Of a stretch of DNA of 64,000 nucleotides, positions 45,029-53,943 are shown piece by piece. Both the position numbers and the translations under genes were made by a program. The stretch spans positions 38,878-102,877 of the forward strand of contig CALQFM020000003.1 of assembly GCA_943329845.2 (NCBI GenBank). Reading direction: 5' to 3'. Below the pieces are notes generated by a model. That model searched no databases and was not told the origin of the DNA. It saw only the letters and a list, made by a program, of their open reading frames with translations. Position 1 is the stretch's first letter. Every line of letters starts with the position of its first letter. The DNA is from Candidatus Kuenenia stuttgartensis. GTDB taxonomy: Bacteria; Pseudomonadota; Alphaproteobacteria; SMXS01.

Positions 45029-48000
45029 ATGTATCAAGTCCGACCCCGTCGCCGAATGCGCGCCAGCTGCGCCATTGCCGGCGGCCTCGTGGTCGCCAGC
45101 ACCATGGGCGCGCCCGATCTCTCGGAGGCCGCGGACCTTACCATCACGAAGACGGTGACCGAACCGGTCAAGACCTCCAACGCCAGCGGCGGCGCCGGCA
45201 ACATCCTCATCGAATCCAATGGCGGCGTGGTTGTCGACAAGGGCACAGCCGTCACCATCGACAGCAGCAACAAGGTCGATAACAAGGGCCGCATCGAGTC
45301 CAAGGGCGTCGACGGCCGCGGCATCGTGATCACCGATTCGGTGACCAGCACCGTCACCAACACGGGCACCATCAGCCTCAGCGCCGACAGCGACGACAAG
45401 ACGGTCGACGGCGGCAACATCGGCATCCTGCTCGATACCGGCGCCGCCATGACCGGCGACATCATCAACGACACGGCCGGCACCATCACCGTCGCCGGCG
45501 TCAAGTCGGCCGGCATCGTCACCCGCGGTTCGCTCACCGGCAACATCAAGAACGACGGCAAGATCGTCGCCTCGGGTGAGGGCGGCCTCGGCATGCTGCT
45601 CTCGGGCAACATCACCGGCATCGTCACCAACAACGGCACGATCAACACCGGCTCGGCGTCGACCCAGACGTTCGACAAGAACGGCAAGACCATCACCAAC
45701 CCGGAAACCGAGGGCGGCGACGGTCTTGCGGTCGGCGGCAATGTCGGCGGCGGTGTGCTCAACACCGGCGACAAGCTCACCGACCAGGAGGAGAAGGACC
45801 TCACCGCCGGCACGGTCGAGACCGTACGCGGGCTGAAGAAGGACGCCATCGGCACCGACGCCACCATCACCATCATTGGTCCACAGAACGCCCTGCATGT
45901 GGGGCCTGACGCCGGCGGCGCCGCGGGCGGCAACATCACCATCGGCGCGGTCACCAAGGAATCCTACGGCATCATCAACCGCGGTGACATGGCCAGCAGC
46001 ACGACGAAGGATCTCGGCACCGCCGAGACCGTCCGGATCGGCCTTGCCACCGGGTCGGCATCGTCGGGCAGCACCACGGTGGTCGGCGGCTTCCTGAACG
46101 ACGGCGGCGACATCACCACCAAGAGCACCAGCGGCAGGTCCACGACGGTCGCCATCGGCTCGGGCGCGATCCTGCCCGAGCTCAAGAACGTGGGCACGAT
46201 GACGGCCACCACCACGACCGGCGACGCCGTGGTTCTCGGCCTCGAAGTGGGCGCGAAGCTCGACAAACTGGTCAATTCGGGCCTCATGCAGGCCAAGTCG
46301 ACGTCCGTGGGCGGCGATGCCTTCACCATCGTCGATGGTTCCGGCACGTTGAAGGTAATCGAGAACACCGGCACCATCTCGGCGATCGAGACCCTTAGCA
46401 TTGATGTCAAGGGCAAGGCGGTCACCACCACCGGCACCGCCATCGATCTCAGCACCTCCAAGGCCGACGTCGCCGTCCTCAATAAGGGCACGATTGCCGG
46501 TGATGTGCTGTTCGGCAGCGGCGCCGACAAGTACACTCTCGACGGCGGCACCCAGACCGGCACCATTGACTTCGGCGAGGGCGAGAACACCTTCACGCTG
46601 AACAAGGCGACCTTCGCCGGCGACCTTGCCGCCACCAAGGGCGTCGTTGACCTGGTGGTCAAGGCGTCCACCTTCGCCATCGTCAGCGAGGACGGCGCGC
46701 AGGTGCGCGACGCCACCTTCGACAAGGACTCGACCCTGATCGTGCCGATCTTCGGCAGCGACGCCATCGCCGGTACCCTGACGGCCACCGGCACGGTCGC
46801 CCTGGCCACTGGCACAGCCGTGGTCACCGACTTCAAGACATTGGCGTCGGAGGACATCACCTTCACGCTGGTCCAGGCCCAGACACTGAATCTCGAAGGC
46901 GGCATCGGCGGGCTGGAAGTGTCCGACACCTCGGCGTTCTTCAACGTCGACCTCGCGCTTGGGAAGGAGGATCCGAACAAGCTGGTCGTCACCGTCCACC
47001 GCGCGACCGCCGAGGAGCTGGGCCTGAACAACAACCAGACTGCGGTCTTCAACGTCACGAAGACGCTGCTCGAGCAGGACACCGAGCTGGGCGCGGCCAT
47101 GGCTAACCTGAAGACCAACGAAGAGGTCCAGGACGCCTTCAACCAGCTCATGCCCGACAACAGCGGCGCGACGCAGCAAGGCATCTTCCAGACCCAGGCC
47201 GCCATCTTCGGCGCCATCAACAAGCGCATGGACGGCATCTACAAGCTGGACCAGCGGTACAAGGAACGGGTCGAGCGCATCGCCGGCAAGGATCCCAAAC
47301 GCGCCAAGAAGATGGGACAGCGCGACAAGCCGACGATCTGGGCCGAACAGCTCGTGCTGGTGGCCAACCAGAGCCCGTTCGACGACCAGCTTGGCTTCGG
47401 CGGCTACAGCTACGGCGTGGCGCTGGGCGCCGATTATCCGCTTTTTGGCCTCGACGCCGTGGGCATCAGTCTTTCCCAGGTCTGGTCCGAGTACAAGGAG
47501 AAGACCTCGTTCGACACGCCCACCGCGGTCTCGACCACCCAGTTCAACGTCTATGCAGGCTGGGAGAGCCACGGCTTCTTCGTCGATGTCAGCGGCGGCT
47601 ACGGCTTCAGCAGCTATGACGGCGAGCGCAACGTGGTCATCGGCTCGGTCAGCCGCACCGCGATCAGCGAGTGGAGCGGCCACCACATGGGCGCCAATTT
47701 GCGTGCCGGATATGGCGTGGCAATGGGGAGGTTCTCCCTGACCGCCGCCGCCAGCTTCAGCTGGCTGAAGCTGCACGAAAACGGCTATGTGGAAGATGGG
47801 CTGGGCGACAAGAGCGACAGCGCTGGCGCCGCCACCAATCTTGTGGTCGGCGAGCAGGACGTCAGCTTCGCCCGCGGCAATGTGGGTCTGTCGGCGGGCA
47901 TGCGCTTCGAGGACGGCACCGGCATCATCGAGCCCAATGTCCGCGTCGGCGCGACCCATGAGTTCAGTTACAAGGGTCCGACCAACCTGGCCTATTTCGG

Positions 48001-48208
48001 CTTCCTGAAGGACGGCAACAACCTGCCGACCAGGCTCTCGGACGACTTCATGACCGTGGGCGCCCTTGCTTCCAAGACAACATTCTACGCGGGTGTCGGT
48101 GTCGATCTCAGCGCCCATTTCGGAACGCTGTCGTTCGACTACGACGCAGAGTTCGGTGGCGGCAGGCTGAATCACATCGTCTCGGGAACGGTCCGCGTCA
48201 GCTTCTGA
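45029..48208 (+). CDS. Autotransporter (type Va secretion) with beta-helix-like passenger
   Basis: This 1059-residue protein has an N-terminal export region with a basic start (MYQVRPRRRMRAS) and hydrophobic core, cleaved perhaps after SEAA. A long passenger of irregular Asn/Gly/Thr-rich repeats (NTGTI, NNGTI, NKGTI, NDGGDI) should form a beta-helix. The C-terminal beta-barrel starts near residue 770 (TIWAEQ) and ends in Phe (TVRVSF) as outer-membrane proteins do. A short lysine-rich stretch precedes the barrel. The passenger has no recognised enzymatic domain, so adhesion or surface layering is the plausible role. The gene is monocistronic. Confidence 0.88.
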   Translation: MYQVRPRRRMRASCAIAGGLVVASTMGAPDLSEAADLTITKTVTEPVKTSNASGGAGNILIESNGGVVVDKGTAVTIDSSNKVDNKGRIESKGVDGRGIVITDSVTSTVTNTGTISLSADSDDKTVDGGNIGILLDTGAAMTGDIINDTAGTITVAGVKSAGIVTRGSLTGNIKNDGKIVASGEGGLGMLLSGNITGIVTNNGTINTGSASTQTFDKNGKTITNPETEGGDGLAVGGNVGGGVLNTGDKLTDQEEKDLTAGTVETVRGLKKDAIGTDATITIIGPQNALHVGPDAGGAAGGNITIGAVTKESYGIINRGDMASSTTKDLGTAETVRIGLATGSASSGSTTVVGGFLNDGGDITTKSTSGRSTTVAIGSGAILPELKNVGTMTATTTTGDAVVLGLEVGAKLDKLVNSGLMQAKSTSVGGDAFTIVDGSGTLKVIENTGTISAIETLSIDVKGKAVTTTGTAIDLSTSKADVAVLNKGTIAGDVLFGSGADKYTLDGGTQTGTIDFGEGENTFTLNKATFAGDLAATKGVVDLVVKASTFAIVSEDGAQVRDATFDKDSTLIVPIFGSDAIAGTLTATGTVALATGTAVVTDFKTLASEDITFTLVQAQTLNLEGGIGGLEVSDTSAFFNVDLALGKEDPNKLVVTVHRATAEELGLNNNQTAVFNVTKTLLEQDTELGAAMANLKTNEEVQDAFNQLMPDNSGATQQGIFQTQAAIFGAINKRMDGIYKLDQRYKERVERIAGKDPKRAKKMGQRDKPTIWAEQLVLVANQSPFDDQLGFGGYSYGVALGADYPLFGLDAVGISLSQVWSEYKEKTSFDTPTAVSTTQFNVYAGWESHGFFVDVSGGYGFSSYDGERNVVIGSVSRTAISEWSGHHMGANLRAGYGVAMGRFSLTAAASFSWLKLHENGYVEDGLGDKSDSAGAATNLVVGEQDVSFARGNVGLSAGMRFEDGTGIIEPNVRVGATHEFSYKGPTNLAYFGFLKDGNNLPTRLSDDFMTVGALASKTTFYAGVGVDLSAHFGTLSFDYDAEFGGGRLNHIVSGTVRVSF

Positions 48209-48223
48209 CGGGGAAGGAACGAA

Positions 48224-48248
48224 GTCCGGCGGCTTTCGCCGCGCGGAC
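48224..48248. terminator. Hairpin after the autotransporter gene
   Basis: GTCCG (48224-48228) pairs with CGGAC (48244-48248), with an inner CGGC-TTTC-GCCG stem. It lies 16 bp past the stop and between convergent genes. The lack of a T-tract makes intrinsic termination uncertain. Confidence 0.4.
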
Positions 48249-48277
48249 CCCGTCCTGTATGTAGCCGGCTGAGACGA

Positions 48278-49966
48278 CTACACCGGATCAACGGTTCCGT
48301 GCCGCGAAGGTTCCGCTGCGGCGCCGGTCGCTTGCGCCAGCATGGTCCGCGCCGTCTCGCGCTCGGCCATCACCACGGTGGTCGCGCCGTGGCCGGCCAG
48401 ATAGTCCTGCTCGGCGTCCGAATGGGCGCGGGCGATGATTTCCAGCGCCGGGTTCAGGGCTCGCGCCTGGGCGACGACCTGCCCGGCCTCGAACGACTGG
48501 GGGATGGCGACGAACAGCCAGCGCGCCTCGGCCAGGTTGGCGGCGGCCAGCACCTGGGTCGTCGCCGCGTTGCCGCCGATCACCTCCACATCACGGGCGC
48601 GCAACTGCTCGACGATGCCCTTGTCCTCCTCGATCACGACCACCGGCCGGTTGCGGAATGCATCGACGATCAAGGCGCCGACCCGGCCCGAGCCGACGAC
48701 CACGGCGTGGCCGGACTTGGCCGTCGGAACCAGTTTCTCCTCGTGTTCGGCAGTCGCGCCAAGCGGCGCGTGCCGTCGCTCCCAGCGATCCAGCACGCTG
48801 AAGAAGAATGGATTGGCGAAGATCGAGATGATGGCGCCCGCCAGGATCAGATCCTGTCCCTCCTGTGGCAGCATGCCGAGGCCGACGCCCAGCGCCGCCA
48901 GGATGAACGAGAACTCGCCGATCTGCGCGAGGCTGGCCGAGATGGTCAGAGCCACCGAATTGGTGTGGCCGAACGCCCGGACGATCAGGAACGCCGCCAG
49001 CGATTTGCCCACCAGGATGATGAACACGGTGGCGAGCAGCGGCAGCGGATGCTGGAGCACGATGCTTGGGTCGAACAGCATGCCGACCGACACGAAGAAC
49101 AGCACAGCGAAGGCGTCGCGCAGCGGCAGGGTCTCTTCGGCAGCCCGGTGGCTGAGCTGGGATTCGCTCAGGATCATGCCGGCGAAGAACGCGCCCAGCG
49201 CGAACGACACGCCGAACAGCTCGGCGGCCAGGTAGGCCACGCCCAGCGCGATCGCCAGCACCGCCAGGCGGAACAGCTCGCGCGAGCCGGTATGGGCCAT
49301 GTAGTGCAGCCCCCACGGAATGACCCGGCGGCCGACCACCAGCATGAAGGCGATGAAGGCTGCCACCTTGCCCAGGGTCACCGCCAGCGTCAGGGCGATG
49401 TCGCCGGCCGTCAGTATCGGCGCGCCGTTTTCGCCGGGCTTCAGCAGGCTCGCCAGCGCCGGCAGCAGGACGAGCGCCAGCACCATGGCCAGGTCCTCGA
49501 CGATCAGCCAGCCGACGGCGATCTGGCCGCGCGTGGTCTCGACCAGCCGCCGCTCCTGTAACGCACGCAACAGCACCACGGTACTGGCGACCGATAGCGC
49601 CAGGCCAAACACCAGCCCGGCGCCGATGGACCAGCCCATGGCCCAGGCCAGCGCAATACCCAGGAGCGTCGCGAACGCAATCTGGCCGATGGCGCCCGGA
49701 ATGGCGATGGCCCTGACCTTCAGCAGGTCCTTCATGGAAAAGTGCAGGCCGACGCCGAACATCAGCAGGATCACGCCGATCTCGGCCAGTTCCTGGGCCA
49801 GCGCCGCATCGGCCACGAAGCCCGGTGTCGCCGGGCCGACCACCACGCCCGCCAGCAGATATCCCACCAGCGGCGACAGGCGCAGGCGGTGGGCGATCGC
49901 GCCAAGCACGAAGGCCAGGCCGATACCGGCGACGATGGTGGTGATCAGCGGCGTTGCGTGGGGCAT
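48278..49966 (-). CDS. CPA2-family cation:proton antiporter (YbaL/KefB-like)
   Basis: This 562-residue inner-membrane protein has about 12 hydrophobic segments in residues 1-380. The CPA2 hallmarks are LSPLVGYLLAGVVVGP, the pair of acidic residues in LIVEDLAMVLALVLLP, and SFALGAFFAGMILSES. A cytoplasmic TrkA-N domain follows, starting HAVVVGSGRVGALIVDAF (GxGxxG), and would bind NAD(H) or another nucleotide to gate transport. It probably exchanges K+ or Na+ for protons. No KefF/KefG-type accessory protein is adjacent. It is divergent from the XRE regulator, which may control it. Confidence 0.92.
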   Translation of the reverse strand: MPHATPLITTIVAGIGLAFVLGAIAHRLRLSPLVGYLLAGVVVGPATPGFVADAALAQELAEIGVILLMFGVGLHFSMKDLLKVRAIAIPGAIGQIAFATLLGIALAWAMGWSIGAGLVFGLALSVASTVVLLRALQERRLVETTRGQIAVGWLIVEDLAMVLALVLLPALASLLKPGENGAPILTAGDIALTLAVTLGKVAAFIAFMLVVGRRVIPWGLHYMAHTGSRELFRLAVLAIALGVAYLAAELFGVSFALGAFFAGMILSESQLSHRAAEETLPLRDAFAVLFFVSVGMLFDPSIVLQHPLPLLATVFIILVGKSLAAFLIVRAFGHTNSVALTISASLAQIGEFSFILAALGVGLGMLPQEGQDLILAGAIISIFANPFFFSVLDRWERRHAPLGATAEHEEKLVPTAKSGHAVVVGSGRVGALIVDAFRNRPVVVIEEDKGIVEQLRARDVEVIGGNAATTQVLAAANLAEARWLFVAIPQSFEAGQVVAQARALNPALEIIARAHSDAEQDYLAGHGATTVVMAERETARTMLAQATGAAAEPSRHGTVDPV

Positions 49967-50028
49967 CCGGCTCCTTTGGTTGCTGAAAGTTTAACGGTTT
50001 AAGACAATCATGACGGATCATCGTTGAT

Positions 50029-50070
50029 ATTTCAACCAAATTGGTTTATTTTATTCAATAAGGTTGAAAT
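50029..50070. promoter_or_regulatory. Inverted repeat upstream of the XRE regulator
   Basis: ATTTCAACC (50029-50037) and GGTTGAAAT (50062-50070) are perfect nine-base inverted repeats 24 bases apart in AT-rich DNA. The right arm overlaps the likely ribosome binding region and ends three bases before the XRE start codon. Binding here by the XRE protein would block its own expression and possibly the divergent antiporter. Confidence 0.55.
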
Positions 50071-50073
50071 GAT

Positions 50074-50334
50074 ATGGGGTATGACCCGTTGCCGAAATTC
50101 GAGCCAGCGCAGTGCCGAGCCGCCCGTGGCCTGCTCAACTGGAATCAGGAAGAACTCGCCCATCAGGCCGGCGTCTCGCGCAGCACGGTGCGGGAGTTCG
50201 AGGCCGGCCATCACGAGCTGCACCGGTCGACGCAGACGCTGCTGGTCCGCGCCCTCGAGGACGCCGGCGTGCGGCTGATCGAGGCGGGTGACGAAGGCTG
50301 CGGCGTGCGCATGGCAAGGCCGCCAAGCCCCTGA
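50074..50334 (+). CDS. XRE-family helix-turn-helix regulator
   Basis: This small DNA-binding protein of 86 residues has the HTH in FEPAQCRAARGLLNWNQEELAHQAGVSRSTVREFEAG, the pattern of lambda-repressor-like XRE proteins. The rest is short, with no separate ligand domain. It is divergent from the CPA2 antiporter gene and precedes an MHS-type MFS gene by about 90 bp, so either neighbour could be a target. An inverted repeat immediately upstream is a likely autoregulatory operator. Confidence 0.88.
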   Translation: MGYDPLPKFEPAQCRAARGLLNWNQEELAHQAGVSRSTVREFEAGHHELHRSTQTLLVRALEDAGVRLIEAGDEGCGVRMARPPSP

Positions 50335-50425
50335 ATTCCATGGTTCGCGCGGCGCTTATGGATTATTGAGGAAGGCGCCTCCGGAGGGGACCGGCGGTCG
50401 TCCACAAGAACGAGAAACCAGCCGC

Positions 50426-51742
50426 ATGAGCACCATCGCCGTCCCGGATGACCGGTCCAGCCGCAAGCTGTCCCGGCAGGACATGAAGACCCTGTCGCTG
50501 TCCGCCCTGGGCGGCGCGCTGGAGTTTTACGATTTCATCGTCTTCGTGTTCTTCACCGCGGTGCTGAGCAAGCTGTTCTTCCCGCCCGACGTGTCCGACT
50601 GGGTGCGGCAGCTGCAGACCTACGGCATCTTCGCCGCTGGCTACCTAGCGCGGCCGCTGGGCGGCATCGTCATGGCGCATTTCGGCGACCTGGTCGGCCG
50701 CAAGCGCATGTTCACCTTGAGCATATTCCTGATGGCCGTGCCCACCTTTGCCATGGGTCTGCTGCCGACCTATGCGGATATCGGTATCGCTGCGCCGATC
50801 CTGCTGTTGCTGCTGCGCATCATCCAGGGTGCGGCGATCGGAGGCGAGGTACCGGGCGCGTGGGTGTTCGTGGCCGAGCACGTGCCGGACCGCCATGTGG
50901 GTTTTGCCTGCGGCACGCTCACCGCCGGCCTCACCATCGGCATCCTGCTCGGGTCGCTGATGGCCACGTTCATCAACCAGTCGCTGTCGCCTGCGGCGGT
51001 GCTGGACTATGGCTGGCGCATCGCCTTCGCCGTCGGCGGCGTGTTCGGCCTGCTCGGCGTCTATCTGCGGCGCTATCTCAGCGAAACCCCGGTGTTCGAG
51101 GAGATGCGCCAACGCAAGGTGCTGGCCAACGAGATGCCGATCAAGACCGTGGTCCTCGCGCACCCGGGCTCGGTGGTCCTGTCCATGCTGCTGACCTGGA
51201 TGCTGACGGCGGCCATCGTTGTCGTGATCCTGATGACGCCCACCTTCCTGCAGTCGGCCTACGGCTTCGCGCCCGCCGTCGCGTTCAAGGCCAATGCCGT
51301 CGCCGTGGTCTGTCTGACGGCGGGTTGCCTGTTCGCCGGCTGGGCCGTCGACCGCTACGGTCCCGGCAAGACCTTCATCGCCGGCAGCATCCTGCTGGCG
51401 GCCTGCGTCTACGGCTTCTACACCAACATCGCCGAGGATCCGTCGCTGCTGTTCCCGTTCTACGGCCTCACGGGCCTCACCGTCGGCATTGTCGGCGCTG
51501 TTCCCTACGTCATGGTCAAGGCGTTTCCGCCCGCCGTCCGGTTCTCGGGCCTGTCGTTCTCCTACAACCTGGCCTACGCGATCTTTGGCGGCCTGACGCC
51601 CGTGGCGGTGGCCGCGCTGCTCAAGGAAAGCCCGCTCGCGCCGGCCTGGTACGTGATCGCCACCTGCGGCATCGGCCTCGTTCTGGGGATTTACATGAAA
51701 CTGACGGGCTTCGGCCGGAAGCCGGCCGAGCGCGCCATCTGA
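50426..51742 (+). CDS. MFS transporter, metabolite:H+ symporter (MHS) family
   Basis: This carrier has about 438 residues and 12 helices. MHS features are the first-helix GGALEFYDFIVFVFFTAVLSKLFFPP, the loop HFGDLVGRKRMFTLSIFLMAVPTFAMGLLPTY, and GGEVPGAWVFVAEH. Members import small organic acids or osmolytes such as citrate, ketoglutarate or proline with protons. ATG 50426 is chosen because the homologous N-terminus begins here; the open frame upstream overlaps the XRE gene. It ends one base from the convergent stop of the flavin-oxidoreductase gene. Confidence 0.88.
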   Translation: MSTIAVPDDRSSRKLSRQDMKTLSLSALGGALEFYDFIVFVFFTAVLSKLFFPPDVSDWVRQLQTYGIFAAGYLARPLGGIVMAHFGDLVGRKRMFTLSIFLMAVPTFAMGLLPTYADIGIAAPILLLLLRIIQGAAIGGEVPGAWVFVAEHVPDRHVGFACGTLTAGLTIGILLGSLMATFINQSLSPAAVLDYGWRIAFAVGGVFGLLGVYLRRYLSETPVFEEMRQRKVLANEMPIKTVVLAHPGSVVLSMLLTWMLTAAIVVVILMTPTFLQSAYGFAPAVAFKANAVAVVCLTAGCLFAGWAVDRYGPGKTFIAGSILLAACVYGFYTNIAEDPSLLFPFYGLTGLTVGIVGAVPYVMVKAFPPAVRFSGLSFSYNLAYAIFGGLTPVAVAALLKESPLAPAWYVIATCGIGLVLGIYMKLTGFGRKPAERAI

Positions 51743-51743
51743 A

Positions 51744-52604
51744 CTACAGGGCGGAGATGATCTCGTCGCCCAGCTGCCTGATCATGTCGGCGGCCTTGTC
51801 CGGCCATACCGCGAAGACGGGAACGGTCAGGCGGTGCACGCCGATGTCCTCGAACCGCTTCACCGCGTCGGTGCCGCCCTTCATCACCCAGACCCCGGTG
51901 ATCTCGATCTCGCTGAAATCGCGTCCCACGTCGTCGCACGCCTTTTTCAGCAGCGCCAGATGCTCGCTCAGTTCGGTCACGCTGCCGCTGGGCGAATACC
52001 AGCCATTGCCATATCGGGCGACCCGCTCGAACGCCTTGCCCTTGTTGCCGCCGATATGCACCGGCAACGGCTTCTGTACCGGCAAGGGGTATGACTTGAA
52101 ATTATGCCAGCTGAGGAACTCGCTTTCGTGCTCGACGACGTCGCCGGACCACACCTTGCGCATGGCCTGGATGTAGTCGTCGAACCGGGCGCCGCGCCGC
52201 TCGAACGGCGTGCCCATAGCGTCGAACTCCTCCTGCAGCCAGCCGATGCCGGCGCCCAGCATGAACCGGCCCTTCGACACGAAATCCAGGCTGGCCACCT
52301 GCTTGGCCATCAGCAGCGGATTGGCCTGCGACAGGATGTTGACGCCGGTGCCCAGCCGCAGCGTCTTGGTCTCGGCGGTGATGGCGGTCAGCGCCAGCAG
52401 TGGATCCACGTAATTGGTCTCCGGCTCGGAGCTCATGCGGCCGCTGGCGTTGTAGGGATAGCGGCTTTCGTACGCCAGCGGCACGATGACGTGCTCGAAC
52501 GTCCACACGGATTCGATGCCGGCCTGCTCCGCCAGCTGGGCGTGGGCGATCATCTCGTCGGGCGATGCGACGCCCTTGTTGATGGGGGCGATGCCGAATT
52601 TCAT
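51744..52604 (-). CDS. LLM-class (luciferase-like) flavin-dependent oxidoreductase
   Basis: This 286-residue TIM-barrel protein is of the luciferase-like monooxygenase superfamily. Characteristic segments are MKFGIAPINKGVASPDEMIAHAQLAEQAGIESVWTFEHVIVP, LRLGTGVNILSQANPLLMAKQVASLDFVSKGRFMLGAGIGW, and PVHIGGNKGKAFERVARYGNGWY. This subgroup binds FMN or F420 and often oxidises hydrophobic substrates; the cofactor cannot be decided here. The ATG overlaps the stop of the upstream MFS gene (ATGA), so the two are translationally coupled. AGAGGGACC lies just upstream. Confidence 0.88.
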   Translation of the reverse strand: MKFGIAPINKGVASPDEMIAHAQLAEQAGIESVWTFEHVIVPLAYESRYPYNASGRMSSEPETNYVDPLLALTAITAETKTLRLGTGVNILSQANPLLMAKQVASLDFVSKGRFMLGAGIGWLQEEFDAMGTPFERRGARFDDYIQAMRKVWSGDVVEHESEFLSWHNFKSYPLPVQKPLPVHIGGNKGKAFERVARYGNGWYSPSGSVTELSEHLALLKKACDDVGRDFSEIEITGVWVMKGGTDAVKRFEDIGVHRLTVPVFAVWPDKAADMIRQLGDEIISAL

Positions 52605-53824
52605 GCGGTCCCTCTTTTTCTGGTAGGCAGGAAGAACATGCCCGCCGCCGCGACGAGCGCGCCGACGATATAGAATTCCAGCGCCGGATCGTAGGACTTG
52701 AAGGCGTCGAATACCCGCCCTGAGATCACCGCGCCCAGCGCGCTCATGGTCAGGAACGGCATCAGCAGTCCGGCGACCTTGCCGAACGAGGCCGCGCCGA
52801 ACCGGGCGCCCACCATGGCGCCCAGCAGGGCCATGTGCGATCCGCCGGTGAAGCCCGCGAACGCGGCGACCGCCAGCATGACGGGATAGCTGGGATGACC
52901 GATCATGATCGCCATCGCCAGCATCAGCGGAATCGACGTGCCCCAATAGATGAAATGCAGGTCGATCCGGTCCGACAGGGTTCCGACCGTCAGCTTCGAG
53001 GCGACCATGGCCACCGCCACCACCGACATCAGCGACGCGCTCAGCTCGGGCGGAATGCCCACGTCGGCGGCGTAGGGCCGGAGGTTCGCCATGAACCCGG
53101 CGAAGGCGAGCGCGGGGGGCAGGATGCCGACCACGACCAGCCAGAAAGTCCGCTCGCGCAGGATGTCGGCATAGCTCCATTCCCGGTGCAGGCCGTCGGC
53201 CGCCGCCTGCTGCGACAGCGCGCTTTCAGGGTCCGGTGCGATGCCCGCTGCTTCCGGGCTGTTGCGGATGACCAGCCACGCCGGCGGGACGATGGCGAGC
53301 AGGGCGAAGACGGCAAGGATCTGGTGCGCGGTCCGCCAGTCGAATTCATGGGCAAGGACCGTGACCAGCAGCGGCAGCACCGCGCCGCCGATTGAGCTGC
53401 CCAGCGAGACGATGCCGATGGCCAGCCCGCGCTTGCCGCGGAACCATTTCGCCGCGAGCGCCTGGCCGCCCAGGTTTCCGGCCAGCGTGAAGCCCAGTCC
53501 CAGGAACACGGCATAGATCGCGATGATCTGCCAGAGTGCCGTGGAAATGGAGATCAGCGCCAGGCCCATGGCATAGGACAGGCCGCCGACGCAGATGAGC
53601 AGCCGCATGGAGACTCGGTCGAACGCCCATCCGGCCACAGGCCCCATTACGCCGAGCGCGATGGTGAACACCGTGGTCGCCCACATCACGTCGCCACGGC
53701 CGGCGCCGAACTCACGCATCCAGTGCTCGACCCAGAAGGTGAAGGCGTAGGAACCGAGGCCGAAGGTCACCGCCTGGAACAGCATGGCGACGGCGACGAC
53801 GTACCAACCATAGTAGATTTTCAT
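52601..53824 (-). CDS. MFS transporter (monocarboxylate/OFA-type)
   Basis: This 407-residue inner-membrane carrier has 12 helices. The opening KIYYGWYVVAVAMLFQAVTFGLGSYAFTFWVEHW and the later FTLAGNLGGQALAAKWFRGKRGLAIGIVSLGSSIGGAV match the oxalate:formate/monocarboxylate group. It is co-transcribed and coupled by a four-base overlap with the LLM flavoenzyme. This suggests it imports that enzyme's substrate, possibly an organic acid. The start is about 120 bp from the divergent DUF3300 gene. Confidence 0.88.
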   Translation of the reverse strand: MKIYYGWYVVAVAMLFQAVTFGLGSYAFTFWVEHWMREFGAGRGDVMWATTVFTIALGVMGPVAGWAFDRVSMRLLICVGGLSYAMGLALISISTALWQIIAIYAVFLGLGFTLAGNLGGQALAAKWFRGKRGLAIGIVSLGSSIGGAVLPLLVTVLAHEFDWRTAHQILAVFALLAIVPPAWLVIRNSPEAAGIAPDPESALSQQAAADGLHREWSYADILRERTFWLVVVGILPPALAFAGFMANLRPYAADVGIPPELSASLMSVVAVAMVASKLTVGTLSDRIDLHFIYWGTSIPLMLAMAIMIGHPSYPVMLAVAAFAGFTGGSHMALLGAMVGARFGAASFGKVAGLLMPFLTMSALGAVISGRVFDAFKSYDPALEFYIVGALVAAAGMFFLPTRKRGTA

Positions 53825-53943
53825 GCAGGCACTCTCCCCGAGGCGGCGATCTTACGGCTTTTGACCAACGGGTGAAGCAGCATTCTGGCGGCTGTTCACC
53901 GGGCGTGCGAAACTGGGTGGACGAGGCTGACCGGGAGAACGGG

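Noticed and set aside
44969..48175. Minus-strand open frame of about 1070 codons opposite the autotransporter
   Set aside because: It mirrors a gene with a good beta-barrel C-terminus; its Asp/Val/Gly repeats are the complement of the passenger repeats.
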